Source of the DNA: Lentzea xinjiangensis
GTDB lineage: Bacteria > Actinomycetota > Actinomycetes > Mycobacteriales > Pseudonocardiaceae
Assembly: GCF_900110955.1 (NCBI RefSeq)
Contig: NZ_FOFR01000014.1
Coordinates: forward strand, 124,001-188,000
Length of the DNA: 64,000 nucleotides
Direction of reading: 5' to 3'
The translations under genes and the position numbers were made by a program. The notes under the pieces were generated by a model. The model made no database searches, was not told where the DNA came from, and saw only the letters and a list, made by a program, of their open reading frames with translations. This document shows positions 1 to 9,700 of this stretch, in pieces. The number at the start of each line of letters is the position of its first letter. Position 1 is the first letter of the stretch.

Positions 1-1945
1 CCAGGTCAGGGCTCGCCAGCACCTCCTCGCGCGCCACGGCGAACAACCCGGCGAGCCAGTCGCCGAGCGCGTCGACGGCGCGCACCTTCCGCACGTCCGG
101 TGTGCTGCCCAGCGCCCACGCGAGGCCGAGCGCCGCGCCGCGCAGGTCCGGCGGGGCCTGCGCGTCGTTGCTCACCCGCGTCGCCACGCCGGTGACGTCG
201 GCGACGTCCAGTGACAGCGCGGCCTTCGCGTGCAGCACCGCGTCCCTGGTCGCGGCCATCGCCCGCAGCCGGTGCGGATCGGCCGGCGCCGGCCCGCCGT
301 GCAGGCCTTCGACGAGCCACAGCACCCTGGCCGTCGCCTTGTCGATCACGCTGCCCAGCAACGGGTCGCGCTTCGTGCCGAACAACCTGTCGTGCCGCCA
401 CAGCCCGAGCACCGCGCCGAGCACGTGGCCGAGCGCCGGGAGGTCGCCGGTCTCGGTGATGCCTTCGCCGAGCGCGGCCTTGACCTTGCCGGACAGCGTC
501 GTGATCCCGCACAGCACCGCGTCGAACAGGATCGCGGCCAACTGGTCCAGCCGGGCGTCGCGGGAGCGCCGCTCCAGTGCCACCCCGGCCGCCTCCTCGA
601 GCGTGGCGCCGTTCTCCGCGGCCTCGATCAGCGCCGCCACCCGTTCGTCGACGGGCCGGAGCGTCCACTGCTCGTCGAGCTGCGGCGGCGCGCCCTCCGC
701 CGGCCCGCTCGTGCGCTCGAAGCCGGGGATCCGCAGCACCCGCAGGCGGTGCAGGATCCTGCTGCGCTCGAGCCCCCGCGCGTCGGTGAGGTCGAGGGCG
801 ATCTTGCCCTCCCGGTCGAGGTCGTGCGCCCGCAGCAGCTCCTGCACGGCGTTGACCAGCGGCGGCGCCGGCGTGGCCGGGTGGAGCCGGCCGACCCGGT
901 CGCCGCGCAGCGCCCCGATCATCTCGACCAGGGCCGGGTGCGCGCCGGGGTGCAGCGTGCCGCGCCGCGTCCACGGCGGCGGCTGCGTCAGGTCCTCGGA
1001 GATCAACGCGCTGGTCAGCCCGTCCAGCACGTCCGTGCGCGCCGGGTTCTCGTGCCCGCGCAACCGCGCCAGCGCCCCCGCCTGGGTGTGCGCCGCGATG
1101 AGGTCGGCCGTCGACACCGGCTGCTGCCTGCCGCGCAGCCGGGCCGCCACCGACTCGACCAGCCAGTCCGCCGCGCGCCGCACCCCGTTCTCCCAGACCT
1201 GCTGGTAGTAGCCGGGTGACGGCATGCCCGACTGGTAGCCGGTGAACGCGTCCAGCCGTGCGTGCGAGTACGGCACCAGGTAGCTGGCGCCCTTGTCGCG
1301 TTCGGGCACCTCCGGCCACTCGGTGCCGCCGTCGAGCTTGGCCTTGAGCGCGGGCGTGTGGAAGCCGCCGGTGACGACCACGACCGGCCTGTCGCCCGCG
1401 TCCCGCACCGCCGCCCGGACCCAGCGCGCCATGTACTCCTCGCGGGCCGAGTCGCCGGCGTCCGCGGTGGCCGTGCCGCGGAGCAGGTCGAAGTACTCGT
1501 CCATGCCCTTCGGCTCGGACTCGCACTCGAAGAGGTGGTCCCACAGCGCGTCGGCGTTGTCGACCGCGAACTCCCGGCACAGCCGTTCGACGACCTCGGC
1601 GTACCGCAGCTCCGCGTCGGCGTACCGGTTGCTGACGTCCCGGAAGGCCTCGTGCCACGCGGGCAGGTCGATGAACCTGACCTCCGCGCCGCACCGGCGC
1701 GCCTCGGTGATCGCCACCCACTCCGGCGAGTAGTCGCAGAACGGCGACCAGGACGCGTGCTCGTCGGAGTAGCTGAACAACGCGATCGGCAGCTCGTGGC
1801 CGAGCAGCAGCTCGTCGATGCGCTCGTTGAAGTCGGCGGGACCCTCGACGAGCACGTACGCGGGCTGCTGCGCGGAGATGGTGGCGGCGACCAGCCGGGC
1901 ACAGGCGGGACTGTGGTGCCGGACGCCGACGAACACGGCCCCCAT
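1..1945 (-). CDS. DUF5682 family protein (C terminus beyond window)
   Basis: The frame reads leftward from an ATG at 1945 and stays open to the first base of the window, giving 648 residues with the C terminus missing. It begins MGAVFVGVRHHSPACAR and then VLVEGPADF. The VRHHSP and EGP motifs near the N terminus are typical of DUF5682 proteins, which are usually 700-800 residues long. No biochemical activity is established for the family. The ATG overlaps the stop of the MoxR gene by one base (TGATG), so translation is probably coupled. DUF5682 proteins are often found beside MoxR ATPases and VWA proteins, and a VWA gene may follow outside the window. The function is unknown, and a substrate or partner of the ATPase is an inference from context. 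Confidence 0.85.
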   Translation of the reverse strand, partial: MGAVFVGVRHHSPACARLVAATISAQQPAYVLVEGPADFNERIDELLLGHELPIALFSYSDEHASWSPFCDYSPEWVAITEARRCGAEVRFIDLPAWHEAFRDVSNRYADAELRYAEVVERLCREFAVDNADALWDHLFECESEPKGMDEYFDLLRGTATADAGDSAREEYMARWVRAAVRDAGDRPVVVVTGGFHTPALKAKLDGGTEWPEVPERDKGASYLVPYSHARLDAFTGYQSGMPSPGYYQQVWENGVRRAADWLVESVAARLRGRQQPVSTADLIAAHTQAGALARLRGHENPARTDVLDGLTSALISEDLTQPPPWTRRGTLHPGAHPALVEMIGALRGDRVGRLHPATPAPPLVNAVQELLRAHDLDREGKIALDLTDARGLERSRILHRLRVLRIPGFERTSGPAEGAPPQLDEQWTLRPVDERVAALIEAAENGATLEEAAGVALERRSRDARLDQLAAILFDAVLCGITTLSGKVKAALGEGITETGDLPALGHVLGAVLGLWRHDRLFGTKRDPLLGSVIDKATARVLWLVEGLHGGPAPADPHRLRAMAATRDAVLHAKAALSLDVADVTGVATRVSNDAQAPPDLRGAALGLAWALGSTPDVRKVRAVDALGDWLAGLFAVAREEVLASPDL

Positions 1946-3015
1946 CAGCCGGGCAGCCGGTGCCGGGCCTGGTGCAGCTCCTGCCACTGCCGGCCCTTGC
2001 GGCGGGGCGCGTGCTGTTCGAGGTACCGGCGCAGCCGGGCGAGGTCCTCGGCGTTGTCCTTGGCCGCCGTGCCCGCGAGGCACTCGACGACGTCGGCCGC
2101 CGATCCGGCCTCACCGCGCAGGAACCACCCGCGCAGGCCCACCGCGTGCGCCACGGACACCGCCTCGGCCGTGCTCATGACGGTGGTGAGCCGGTCGTTG
2201 CCCTCCCGCAGGTCGCGGAACGTCCTGACCAGGACCTCCAGCACGTCCCGCTTCGGTGCGAGCTCCACGCCGGACTTCGCGAGCAGCTTCGCCGCCTCCT
2301 GCTCGACCAGCGCGAGCTCGGTGTCGAAGTCCGCGATCGGGAACACCGTCTCGAAGTTGAACCGCCGCTTGAGCGCCGCGCTCATCTCGTTCACACCCCG
2401 GTCGCGCGTGTTCGCCGTGGCGATCACGTTGAACCCGTCCTGCGCGAACACCATGCCGTCCGGGCCGTTCAGCTCGCCGATCGCCATCACGCGGTCGGAC
2501 AGCATCGACAGCATGCAGTCCTGCACCTCCAGCGGGCAGCGGGTGATCTCCTCGAACCGCACGATCTTGCCCTCGGCCATGCCCCGCAGCATCGGCGCAG
2601 GCACGAGCGAGCGGGGTGAGGGCCCCTCGGCCACCAGCAGCGCGTAGTTCCACGAGTACTTGATCTGGTCCTCGGTCGTGGCCGCGCCGCCCTGGATGGT
2701 CAGCGTCGACTCGCCGCAGACCGCCGCCGCGATCAGTTCGGACAGCAGCGACTTGGCCGTGCCCGGCTCGCCGACGAGCATCAGCCCGCGGCTGGTGGCC
2801 AGCGTGACCAGCGCCCGGTCCACGAGGGACGGGTCGCCCACGAACTTCTTGGTGACACCGCGCTTCTCATCGCCCACCACGAACCGCCGCGCGGCCTCGA
2901 GGCTCAGCGCCCAGCCGGGCGGCTTGGGAGCGGTGTCGGTGTCGCGCAGCCGGGCGAGCTCGTCGGCGAAGCGGACCTCGGCCGGCGGGCGCTGCATCGT
3001 CTGGGTGCTGGTCAT
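1945..3015 (-). CDS. MoxR-family AAA+ ATPase
   Basis: This is a 356-residue ATPase. Walker A is GEPGTAKS (residues 82-89), Walker B lies around IVRFEEI (151-157), sensor 1 is the Asn of ATANTRDRG (about 202), and an arginine pair sits in LKRRFNFE (217-218). MoxR proteins form hexameric chaperone-like ATPases that usually work with VWA proteins to remodel or activate partners. The start overlaps the stop of the upstream DUF4132 gene (ATGA) and the stop overlaps the DUF5682 start, so the three genes look like one translationally coupled operon. The length is normal for the family. The specific target is unknown. Confidence 0.92.
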   Translation of the reverse strand: MTSTQTMQRPPAEVRFADELARLRDTDTAPKPPGWALSLEAARRFVVGDEKRGVTKKFVGDPSLVDRALVTLATSRGLMLVGEPGTAKSLLSELIAAAVCGESTLTIQGGAATTEDQIKYSWNYALLVAEGPSPRSLVPAPMLRGMAEGKIVRFEEITRCPLEVQDCMLSMLSDRVMAIGELNGPDGMVFAQDGFNVIATANTRDRGVNEMSAALKRRFNFETVFPIADFDTELALVEQEAAKLLAKSGVELAPKRDVLEVLVRTFRDLREGNDRLTTVMSTAEAVSVAHAVGLRGWFLRGEAGSAADVVECLAGTAAKDNAEDLARLRRYLEQHAPRRKGRQWQELHQARHRLPG

Positions 3016-6000
3016 GACCGCAGGGACTCCAGTTCGCAGAGCAGTTCGGAAATCGTGACGGGGTCGATGTCGAAGGTGGGCGGCGCGTCCTTCGGGGCGG
3101 ACCAGCCGCCGCGGCCGCCGGGGGAGAACCACGCACCGCTGAAACCGACCTCGGGGAAGACGTCGACGGCGCCGACCGCGATGCCGGGTTCGAGGGAGAG
3201 CACGAGCGCGCCACCGGCCGGGAACGGCCGGGTGATCCAGCACTCGACGCCGGCGTCCTGCGGTTCACCGCGGACCCAGCCCTTCTTGGTGAGGCCGAGG
3301 ATCTTGCCGACCGGGTGCGGAGTGTCGCAGTACCCCTTCAGCCGGGTCAGCAGGTCCTCTCCCGGCGCCAGGAGGTGGAGCGGGCGGCCGAGCTGGGGGA
3401 ACGGCTGGAGGATCTCGTAGTCCGCGAACACCTCGCCCCACGCCGCCGCCGTGCCCACCAGGTCGGCCGGGTGCGCCACCCGCACGGACGCGCCGCCGGG
3501 CAGCGCGACCTCGTCGTCGTTCGCGTCGGCCAGGCTGCGGTCCTCGGCGAGGCGGAAGGACGTGCCCTCGGCGGTGATCCAGACCAGCCGCCGGACGAGG
3601 TGCCACAGCAGCGGATGCGCGGCCAGCACCGAGTGGAACTCGTCGGCCGTCCACGTGCGCTGGTCGACCATGGCGCGTTCGAGCCGGTGGATCTGGTCGG
3701 ACGCGATCGTGCGGACGTCCTTCTTCAGCGCCGTGAACCTCTTGTGCTCCAACGGGGCCCGCTCCTGGTCGTCCTTCACCCCCGGCTTCGGGAGGTCCTT
3801 GCGGCGCTTGCCGTCGGGGTCGAGGACGAACGGCTTGAGCTGTTCGTCGAAGCCGACCGTGAACCGGCGCGGCCCGTAGTCGATCACCAGGGTCGCCGCG
3901 TCGTCCAGGCCCAGGCGGGGGACGAGGCGGTCGGACAGCTGGTCGCGCGAGAGGCCGAGCTCGGCGGCGATCTGGCCGACCTTCTCCCTGGCGCGGTCCT
4001 TGAGGCCCTTGAACTTCACCTTCTCGGCGATGCCGTTGAGGTGCGCCAGGGCGACCTCGGTGCCGATGTCGGCGAGCACGTCGAGGCCCGCCACCGCCCT
4101 CGCGTGCTGGCTCTCGCCCGGCCAGGCGCGGATCAGCGGCGACAGGCGGCGCACCGTCTCGTCGTCGCCGAACCAGCCGAGCGCGGCGAGCGCCCAGTTC
4201 TCCTTCGACGGCGCCCCGGCCTGCTGCCACGCCTCGAAGACGGCCCACGCGAACGACGCGAGCGAGCCGCGGTCGAGAGCCTCGCGGACCACGGGCAGAC
4301 CGGCGTAGACCTCGCCCGGCTTGGACAAGGCGGCCATCATGAGCAGGTGGCCCGCCGCCTCGGCGGGCAGCGCGTGCCCGCGGTCGCGCAGCAGCACCTG
4401 GGGGAGCAGCCGGGTGTCCGCCCACTCGCCGATCACCGGCAGCTTCGCGGGCAGCACGTCGACCGGGTCGACGGACAGCACGACGTCGATCGCGGCCCCC
4501 GCACCGCAGGACGCGGCGACGCCCGCCACGTCCACGCCGAGACCGTGCAGGTGGCGCACGGCCGCCTCGGCGTTGCGGCGAGCGGCACCCGCCTTGCCGG
4601 CGGCCGCGGGCACGAGCAGCCGCGCGGCCGTCTCGCGGTGGCGGGCGAGCCAGGCGAGCGCCCAGCGCCTCGCCTGCTTGGACCTGGTGAGCCAGTCGGC
4701 CATCGCGGCGGCCACCTCGGCGGTCGCGAACGGCAGCAGCACCGCCGCGGCCGTCCCCGGGACGGACCTGGCGACCCGCAGGAGGGCGGGGACGGCGTCG
4801 ACGCCGAACCGGGCGGCGATCCGCCTGCCCCAGTCCTCGACGCCGTAGGGGTGGTTCGGCTGCCACGCCGCGAGCAGGTGCCGCACCTCCTCCTCGGGGG
4901 CGAGGAGGAACAGGTCGTTGTCGTGGTACCCGATCCTGCCCGCCTGGTGGTCGGCGAGCAGCCGGCGCCAGTCGAGGTGCTCGGAGATCCACTCGCCGCC
5001 GCACTCGAGCCACTGCTCGCGCTCGCCCGGCTCCCACGCGGCGGACGGCGCCGGCACCGGGAGGTCCGGCGCCACCACGGGTTTGACCGGCGAACGCCGC
5101 CGGTGCCACGGCGGCGAGACCAGCAGCGGCGGCAGCTCGTCCGCGCTCGCCTCCGGCAGCGTCGCGACGGCGGACTCGGCGAGCACCGCGGCCACGTCGG
5201 CGGGCACCTCGAGGGACGGGTTCGACAGCAGGTGGGCGTGCAGCAGTTGACGCGCGGCCGGGCTGGACAACGCCCGCTCCGCCAGCAGCCGGGCCGCCCG
5301 CGCCGGGAACGCCGCCATCGCCGACAGCACCGCGGGCCGCACGTGCTTCGCGTCGAGCCGGTCGAGCAGCAGGGTGAAGGCCTCGTCCGTCGGCAGCGCC
5401 GCGAGCACCTTCAGCACCTGCTTGCGCCCGTCGGTCCGCTGGTAGGCCGGATCGGTGTCGAGCTCCGCGGCGAGCAACGGCGCGATGGCGGGCCCCAGCA
5501 CGTACAACGCCGTGCGGAGCACGAAAGCCGAGCCGGTCAGCGACTCGTCGGCCGCGGCGAAGCCCTCGACGTCGCCGGCGCTGCACGGCAGCATCCACCA
5601 CCGGCCCGCCCCGTGCGACCGGCACGCCTCGGCGAACCAGTCGGCCCGCTCCGGGACGAGGTACGCCCGGAGCTGCTTCGTCGTGGGCGTGGCGCCCCGC
5701 TCGTCGAGCGCGGCCTCCACGGCCTCGCGCTCGGTGTCGCCGGCGACCGCGATGGCGTACCGGACGGCGGTGAGCATGCGGCCCTCGGTGTCGTCGACCG
5801 AGGCGTGGAAGTAGCCGCGACGGGGCAGCAACCGGGTGGCCGTGAACTTGTTCAGCCGGTTGTCCCAGTGCGGCGAGTAGTCCAGGCACAGGTACTCGAC
5901 CACGGCGGCCGCGGCGAACGCGACCCCGTGGTCGGCGATCCACGCGTGCACCGACGTCTGCCCGGACGCCGTGATGGCCGCGATGGCCGCCGCGCCAACG

Positions 6001-6695
6001 GGGTTGTGCTGCCCGTCGAGGTGGGCGCGGGCCGCGAGCACCAGTGACTCGGCGGAGCCCTTCGTGGACAGTGCGCGTTCGATGCCCTCGGCCTGGTCGA
6101 CGACCTGCTGCCGGGCCTCGGCCGCTTTCGCGGCGTCCACGGTGAACTCGGGTGCCGGGTGAAAGCCGCGCTGGCGCACGACGTCGCGCAGCCACGCTTT
6201 GGGCATGACCCAGGCGTCCTCGTCGATCGCGGTGGGGGCGGGACCGGCGGTGCCTGCCGAGCGCGGGGTGGCCCCGTGGTGGACGGTTGTGGGGCGGGCC
6301 GAGAGCGTGGCGGTGGCGACGTGGGGCTGGCCCGCGGTGGGCTGCGTGCCGGTGGGCTGGACGTCAATGTGCGGTGCCGCCGGAGGATTCCTGGCGGACG
6401 ACTGCGCGTTGGCCGGTGACGGGGGAGCGGCGGGAAGCCCGGGCGTCGCCGAGCCGGTCCGGGGGCCGGCAGCCTGCGCCCCCTCGGTGGAGTCCACCGG
6501 CCGGTAGCCCTTCTTCTCCTTCTCCGCCACCAGCTTCGCGACGTGTGCCTGGGCCGCCTCGGCGGAGGCGAGCTCCTTGGTCTGGGTCTGGCCGCTGGTC
6601 CGCAACCGTCCGAAGCGGACGGTCACCGTCGTGCCGGTCCGGCCGATCTCCCAGAACTTCGCGGAGCTGTCCGCGACGAGTTCCCACCTGCGCAC
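3012..6695 (-). CDS. WGR and DUF4132 domain protein, copy 1
   Basis: This 1227-residue protein starts at a GTG (6695) behind a clear Shine-Dalgarno AGGAGGT six bases upstream. The first 80 residues (RRWELV, FWEI, VTVRFGRLRTSGQT) form a WGR domain, a fold also found in PARPs and MolR-like proteins that can bind nucleic acid. After a Pro/Ala-rich linker comes a long helical, HEAT-like region with a DUF4132 domain near the C terminus (YGPRRFTVGFDEQLKPFV onward). The E. coli relative MolR was named for molybdate regulation, but its mechanism is unknown. It is clearly paralogous to the gene upstream. It leads the MoxR-DUF5682 operon, so a role with that ATPase is likely but inferred. Confidence 0.93.
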   Translation of the reverse strand: MRRWELVADSSAKFWEIGRTGTTVTVRFGRLRTSGQTQTKELASAEAAQAHVAKLVAEKEKKGYRPVDSTEGAQAAGPRTGSATPGLPAAPPSPANAQSSARNPPAAPHIDVQPTGTQPTAGQPHVATATLSARPTTVHHGATPRSAGTAGPAPTAIDEDAWVMPKAWLRDVVRQRGFHPAPEFTVDAAKAAEARQQVVDQAEGIERALSTKGSAESLVLAARAHLDGQHNPVGAAAIAAITASGQTSVHAWIADHGVAFAAAAVVEYLCLDYSPHWDNRLNKFTATRLLPRRGYFHASVDDTEGRMLTAVRYAIAVAGDTEREAVEAALDERGATPTTKQLRAYLVPERADWFAEACRSHGAGRWWMLPCSAGDVEGFAAADESLTGSAFVLRTALYVLGPAIAPLLAAELDTDPAYQRTDGRKQVLKVLAALPTDEAFTLLLDRLDAKHVRPAVLSAMAAFPARAARLLAERALSSPAARQLLHAHLLSNPSLEVPADVAAVLAESAVATLPEASADELPPLLVSPPWHRRRSPVKPVVAPDLPVPAPSAAWEPGEREQWLECGGEWISEHLDWRRLLADHQAGRIGYHDNDLFLLAPEEEVRHLLAAWQPNHPYGVEDWGRRIAARFGVDAVPALLRVARSVPGTAAAVLLPFATAEVAAAMADWLTRSKQARRWALAWLARHRETAARLLVPAAAGKAGAARRNAEAAVRHLHGLGVDVAGVAASCGAGAAIDVVLSVDPVDVLPAKLPVIGEWADTRLLPQVLLRDRGHALPAEAAGHLLMMAALSKPGEVYAGLPVVREALDRGSLASFAWAVFEAWQQAGAPSKENWALAALGWFGDDETVRRLSPLIRAWPGESQHARAVAGLDVLADIGTEVALAHLNGIAEKVKFKGLKDRAREKVGQIAAELGLSRDQLSDRLVPRLGLDDAATLVIDYGPRRFTVGFDEQLKPFVLDPDGKRRKDLPKPGVKDDQERAPLEHKRFTALKKDVRTIASDQIHRLERAMVDQRTWTADEFHSVLAAHPLLWHLVRRLVWITAEGTSFRLAEDRSLADANDDEVALPGGASVRVAHPADLVGTAAAWGEVFADYEILQPFPQLGRPLHLLAPGEDLLTRLKGYCDTPHPVGKILGLTKKGWVRGEPQDAGVECWITRPFPAGGALVLSLEPGIAVGAVDVFPEVGFSGAWFSPGGRGGWSAPKDAPPTFDIDPVTISELLCELESLRS

Positions 6696-6743
6696 TGCCT
6701 TACCTCCTGGGGCCGGACGGGGAGTCGATGCCCGCGACGTTAC

Positions 6744-6782
6744 CCAGGGGGTCTGACAATTCCCGGCGGTCAGACCCCCTGG
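6744..6782 (-). terminator. Hairpin terminator between the two DUF4132 genes
   Basis: A perfect 14-bp stem (arms 6744-6757 and 6769-6782, core CAGGGGGTCTGAC) with an 11-base loop lies directly after the stop of the 6790-10371 gene. There is no U tract on either strand, so it may be a weak or factor-dependent terminator, or an RNA-stability element, in the gap between the paralogues. Confidence 0.6.
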
Positions 6783-6789
6783 TGGCGGA

Positions 6790-9700
6790 TCAAGCTTGCA
6801 GTGACTCCAGTTCGGACAGCAGCTCCGACACCGTGATCGGGTCGGCCGCGGGCATGGCGGGGGCGTTCTTCGGGGCGGACCAGTCGCCTTCGCCGTCGGC
6901 GGAGAACCACAGACCGGTGAACTTCACCTCCGGGAAGATGTCCACCGCGCCCACCGCGATGCCGGGGTCGAGGGAGGCGACCAGGGCGCCGCCGCCGGGG
7001 AACGGGCGGGTGATCCAGCACTCGACGCCCGCGTCCTGGGGCTGGCCGCGGACCCAGCCCTTGTTCGTGAGGCCGAGGACCTTGCCGACCGGGTACGGCA
7101 CCTCGTCGTACTTCGCGAGCCGGGCCAGGAGGTCCTCGCCCGGCGGCACGACGTGCAGCGGACGGCTCAGCTGCGGGAACGGCTGGAGGATCTCGTAGTC
7201 GGCGAAGACCTCGCCCCACGCCTCCAACGAGTCCCGCAGGTCCACCGGGTGCGCCACGCGGACGGTGGCGTCCTCGGGCAGCGAGAACTCGTCGTCGTTC
7301 TCGTCGGCGAGGGTGCGGTCTTCCGCCAAGCGGAAGGAGAGGCCCTCGTTGGTGATCCACACCAGGCGGCGCACGATGTGCCACAGCAGCGGGTGGCCGG
7401 CCAGGACCGCGTGGAACTCCTCGGCCGTCCACGTGCGCTGGCTGACCATCGCCCGTTCCAGGCGGTGGATCTGGTCGCCCGCCACGGTGCGGACGTCCTT
7501 CTTCAGCGCCATGAACCTCTTGTGCTCCAACGGAGCCTGGTCCTGGTCGTCCTTCGCACCGGGCTTCGGCAGGTCCTTGCGGCGCTTGCCGTCCTGGTCG
7601 AGGACGAACGGCTTGAGCTGCTCGTCGAATCCCACCGTGAACCGCCGGGGACCGTAGTCGATCACCAGGGAGGCTTCGTCGTCGAGGCCGAGGCGCGGCA
7701 CCAGGCGGTCCGCGAGCTGGTCGCGGGACAGGCCCAGCTCGGCGGCGATCTGGGAGACCTTCTCCTGCGCGCGGGTCTTGAGCGCCTTGAACTTCACCTT
7801 CTCGGCGATGCCGTTGAGGTGCGACAGGGCGACCTCGGTGCCGATGTCGGCGAGCACGTCGAGGCCGGCGACCGCCCTGGTGTGCTGGCTCTCGCCCGGC
7901 CAGGTGCGGATCAGCGGGGACAGGCGGCGCACCGTCTCGTCGTCGCCGAACCAGCCGAGCGCGGTGAACGCCCAGCCCTCCTTCGACGGCGCGCCCACCT
8001 CCTGCCAGCGTTGGAAAACGGCCCACGCGAACTCCGCGAGCGAGTCGCGGTCCAGTGCCTCGCGCACCACGGGCAGGCCCGCGTAGACGTCGCCCGGCTT
8101 GGACAGGGCGGCCATCATGAGCAGGTGGCTCGCCGCCTCGGCGGGCAGCGCGTGCCCGCGGTCGCGCAGCAGGACCTGGGGCAGCAGCCGCGGCTCGGCC
8201 CACTCGCCGAGAACGGGAAGCCTGGTCGGCAGGACGTCGACGGGATCGACGGCGAGGAAGGCCCGCAGCGCGTCGGCCGCCTCGGGACCGGGCGCCAGCG
8301 CCACCACGTCGACACCCATGCCGTGCAGGTGGCGGATCGCGGTCTCGGCGTTGCGGCGTCCGGCGCCGGGCTTGCCCAGCGCGGCGGGAACGAGCAGCCG
8401 GGCGGCGGTCTCGCGATGCCGGGCGAGCCACGCCAGCGCGACCTTGCGCACCTGCTTGAGCCGCACCAGCCAGTCCGCCATCAGCGCGGCGACCTCGGGC
8501 GTGGCGAACGGCAGCACGACGACGGCGACGTTCACGTTCGACTCGACGAGCCGCAGCAGCGGCGGCAGGGCGTCGAAGCCGAAGCGCGCGGCCAGCAGCT
8601 TGCCGGTGGCCTCGGCGTTCCAGTGCAGGCGGGGCTCCCAGTCCGCCAGGAGGTGCCGGACCTCGTCCACGGGCGCCAGGGCGAACAGGTCGCGAACGCG
8701 GTACCCGACGCGGCCCTGGTGGAACTGCTCCAGCAGCTCTTGCCAGGTGTAGCGGCTGTTCCCGAGGCCGGCCTTCAGCCACTCCTCCCGCTCGCCGGGC
8801 TCCCACGTGATCGAGGACGACGGCAGCGGGAGATCCGGCACCACCACCGCCTTGAGCGGTGGCTTCCGGTTGACCCACGGCGGTGAGACCAGCAGCGGCG
8901 GCAACGCCTCCGGCGGGGCGGCCGGCACCCGCTCGTCCTCGATCGCGGTGAACCCCGCGGGCGCCTCCAGGTGCGGGTGCTTGGTCAGGTGCACGGTCAA
9001 GAGCTGACGCACCTCGTCGTCGCCCGCTGCGCGTTCGCCGAGCAGCCGGGCGGCCCGCGCCGGGAACGCCGCCATCGCCTCCAGCAGCGCCGGACGCACG
9101 TACTTCGCGTCGAGCCGGTCCAGCAAGATGGTGAACGCCTCGTCGGTCGGCAGCATCGCGAGGACCTTCAGCGCCTGCTTGCGCCCGTCGGCCCGTTGGT
9201 ACGAGTGGTCGAGGTCTTGAGCGAGCAACGGCGCGATGGCCGGACCCAGCACGTGGATGGCGGTGTGCATGATGAACGCGGCGTTGGTCGGCCTGGCACG
9301 CGCGCGCTCGAACTCCTCGAACCTGGTGGCGCTGCAGGCGAGCAGCCACCACCGGGTGTGGCCCTGCTGCAACCGGCACGCCTCGGCGAACCAGTCGGCC
9401 CGCCCTGGCATGAGGTACACCCGCGCGAACTTCGCGGCGTCCTCGGTGAGCCGGTCGAGCGCGGCCTCCGCGGCGGCGTGCTCGGCGTCGTCCGCGATGG
9501 CCAGCGCGTAGCGGACCGCCGTGAGCATCCGGCCTTCGTCGCCGTCGGGGGTGACGTGCAGGTAGCCGCCGCGGGACCGGAGGCGCTCCTTGCCGTACGA
9601 ATGCTGCTGCCGAAGCCATTCCCTGGTGGAGACCAGGCCGACGAACGCCATCGTCGCCTCGGCGGCGAACACCACGCCGTGGTCGGCGATCCAGGCGTGC

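Noticed and set aside
3315-6047. 910-codon open frame on the + strand
   Set aside because: It is antisense to the conserved WGR/DUF4132 gene, has an Arg/Gly/His-skewed composition and no family match. Long antisense frames are normal at this GC content.
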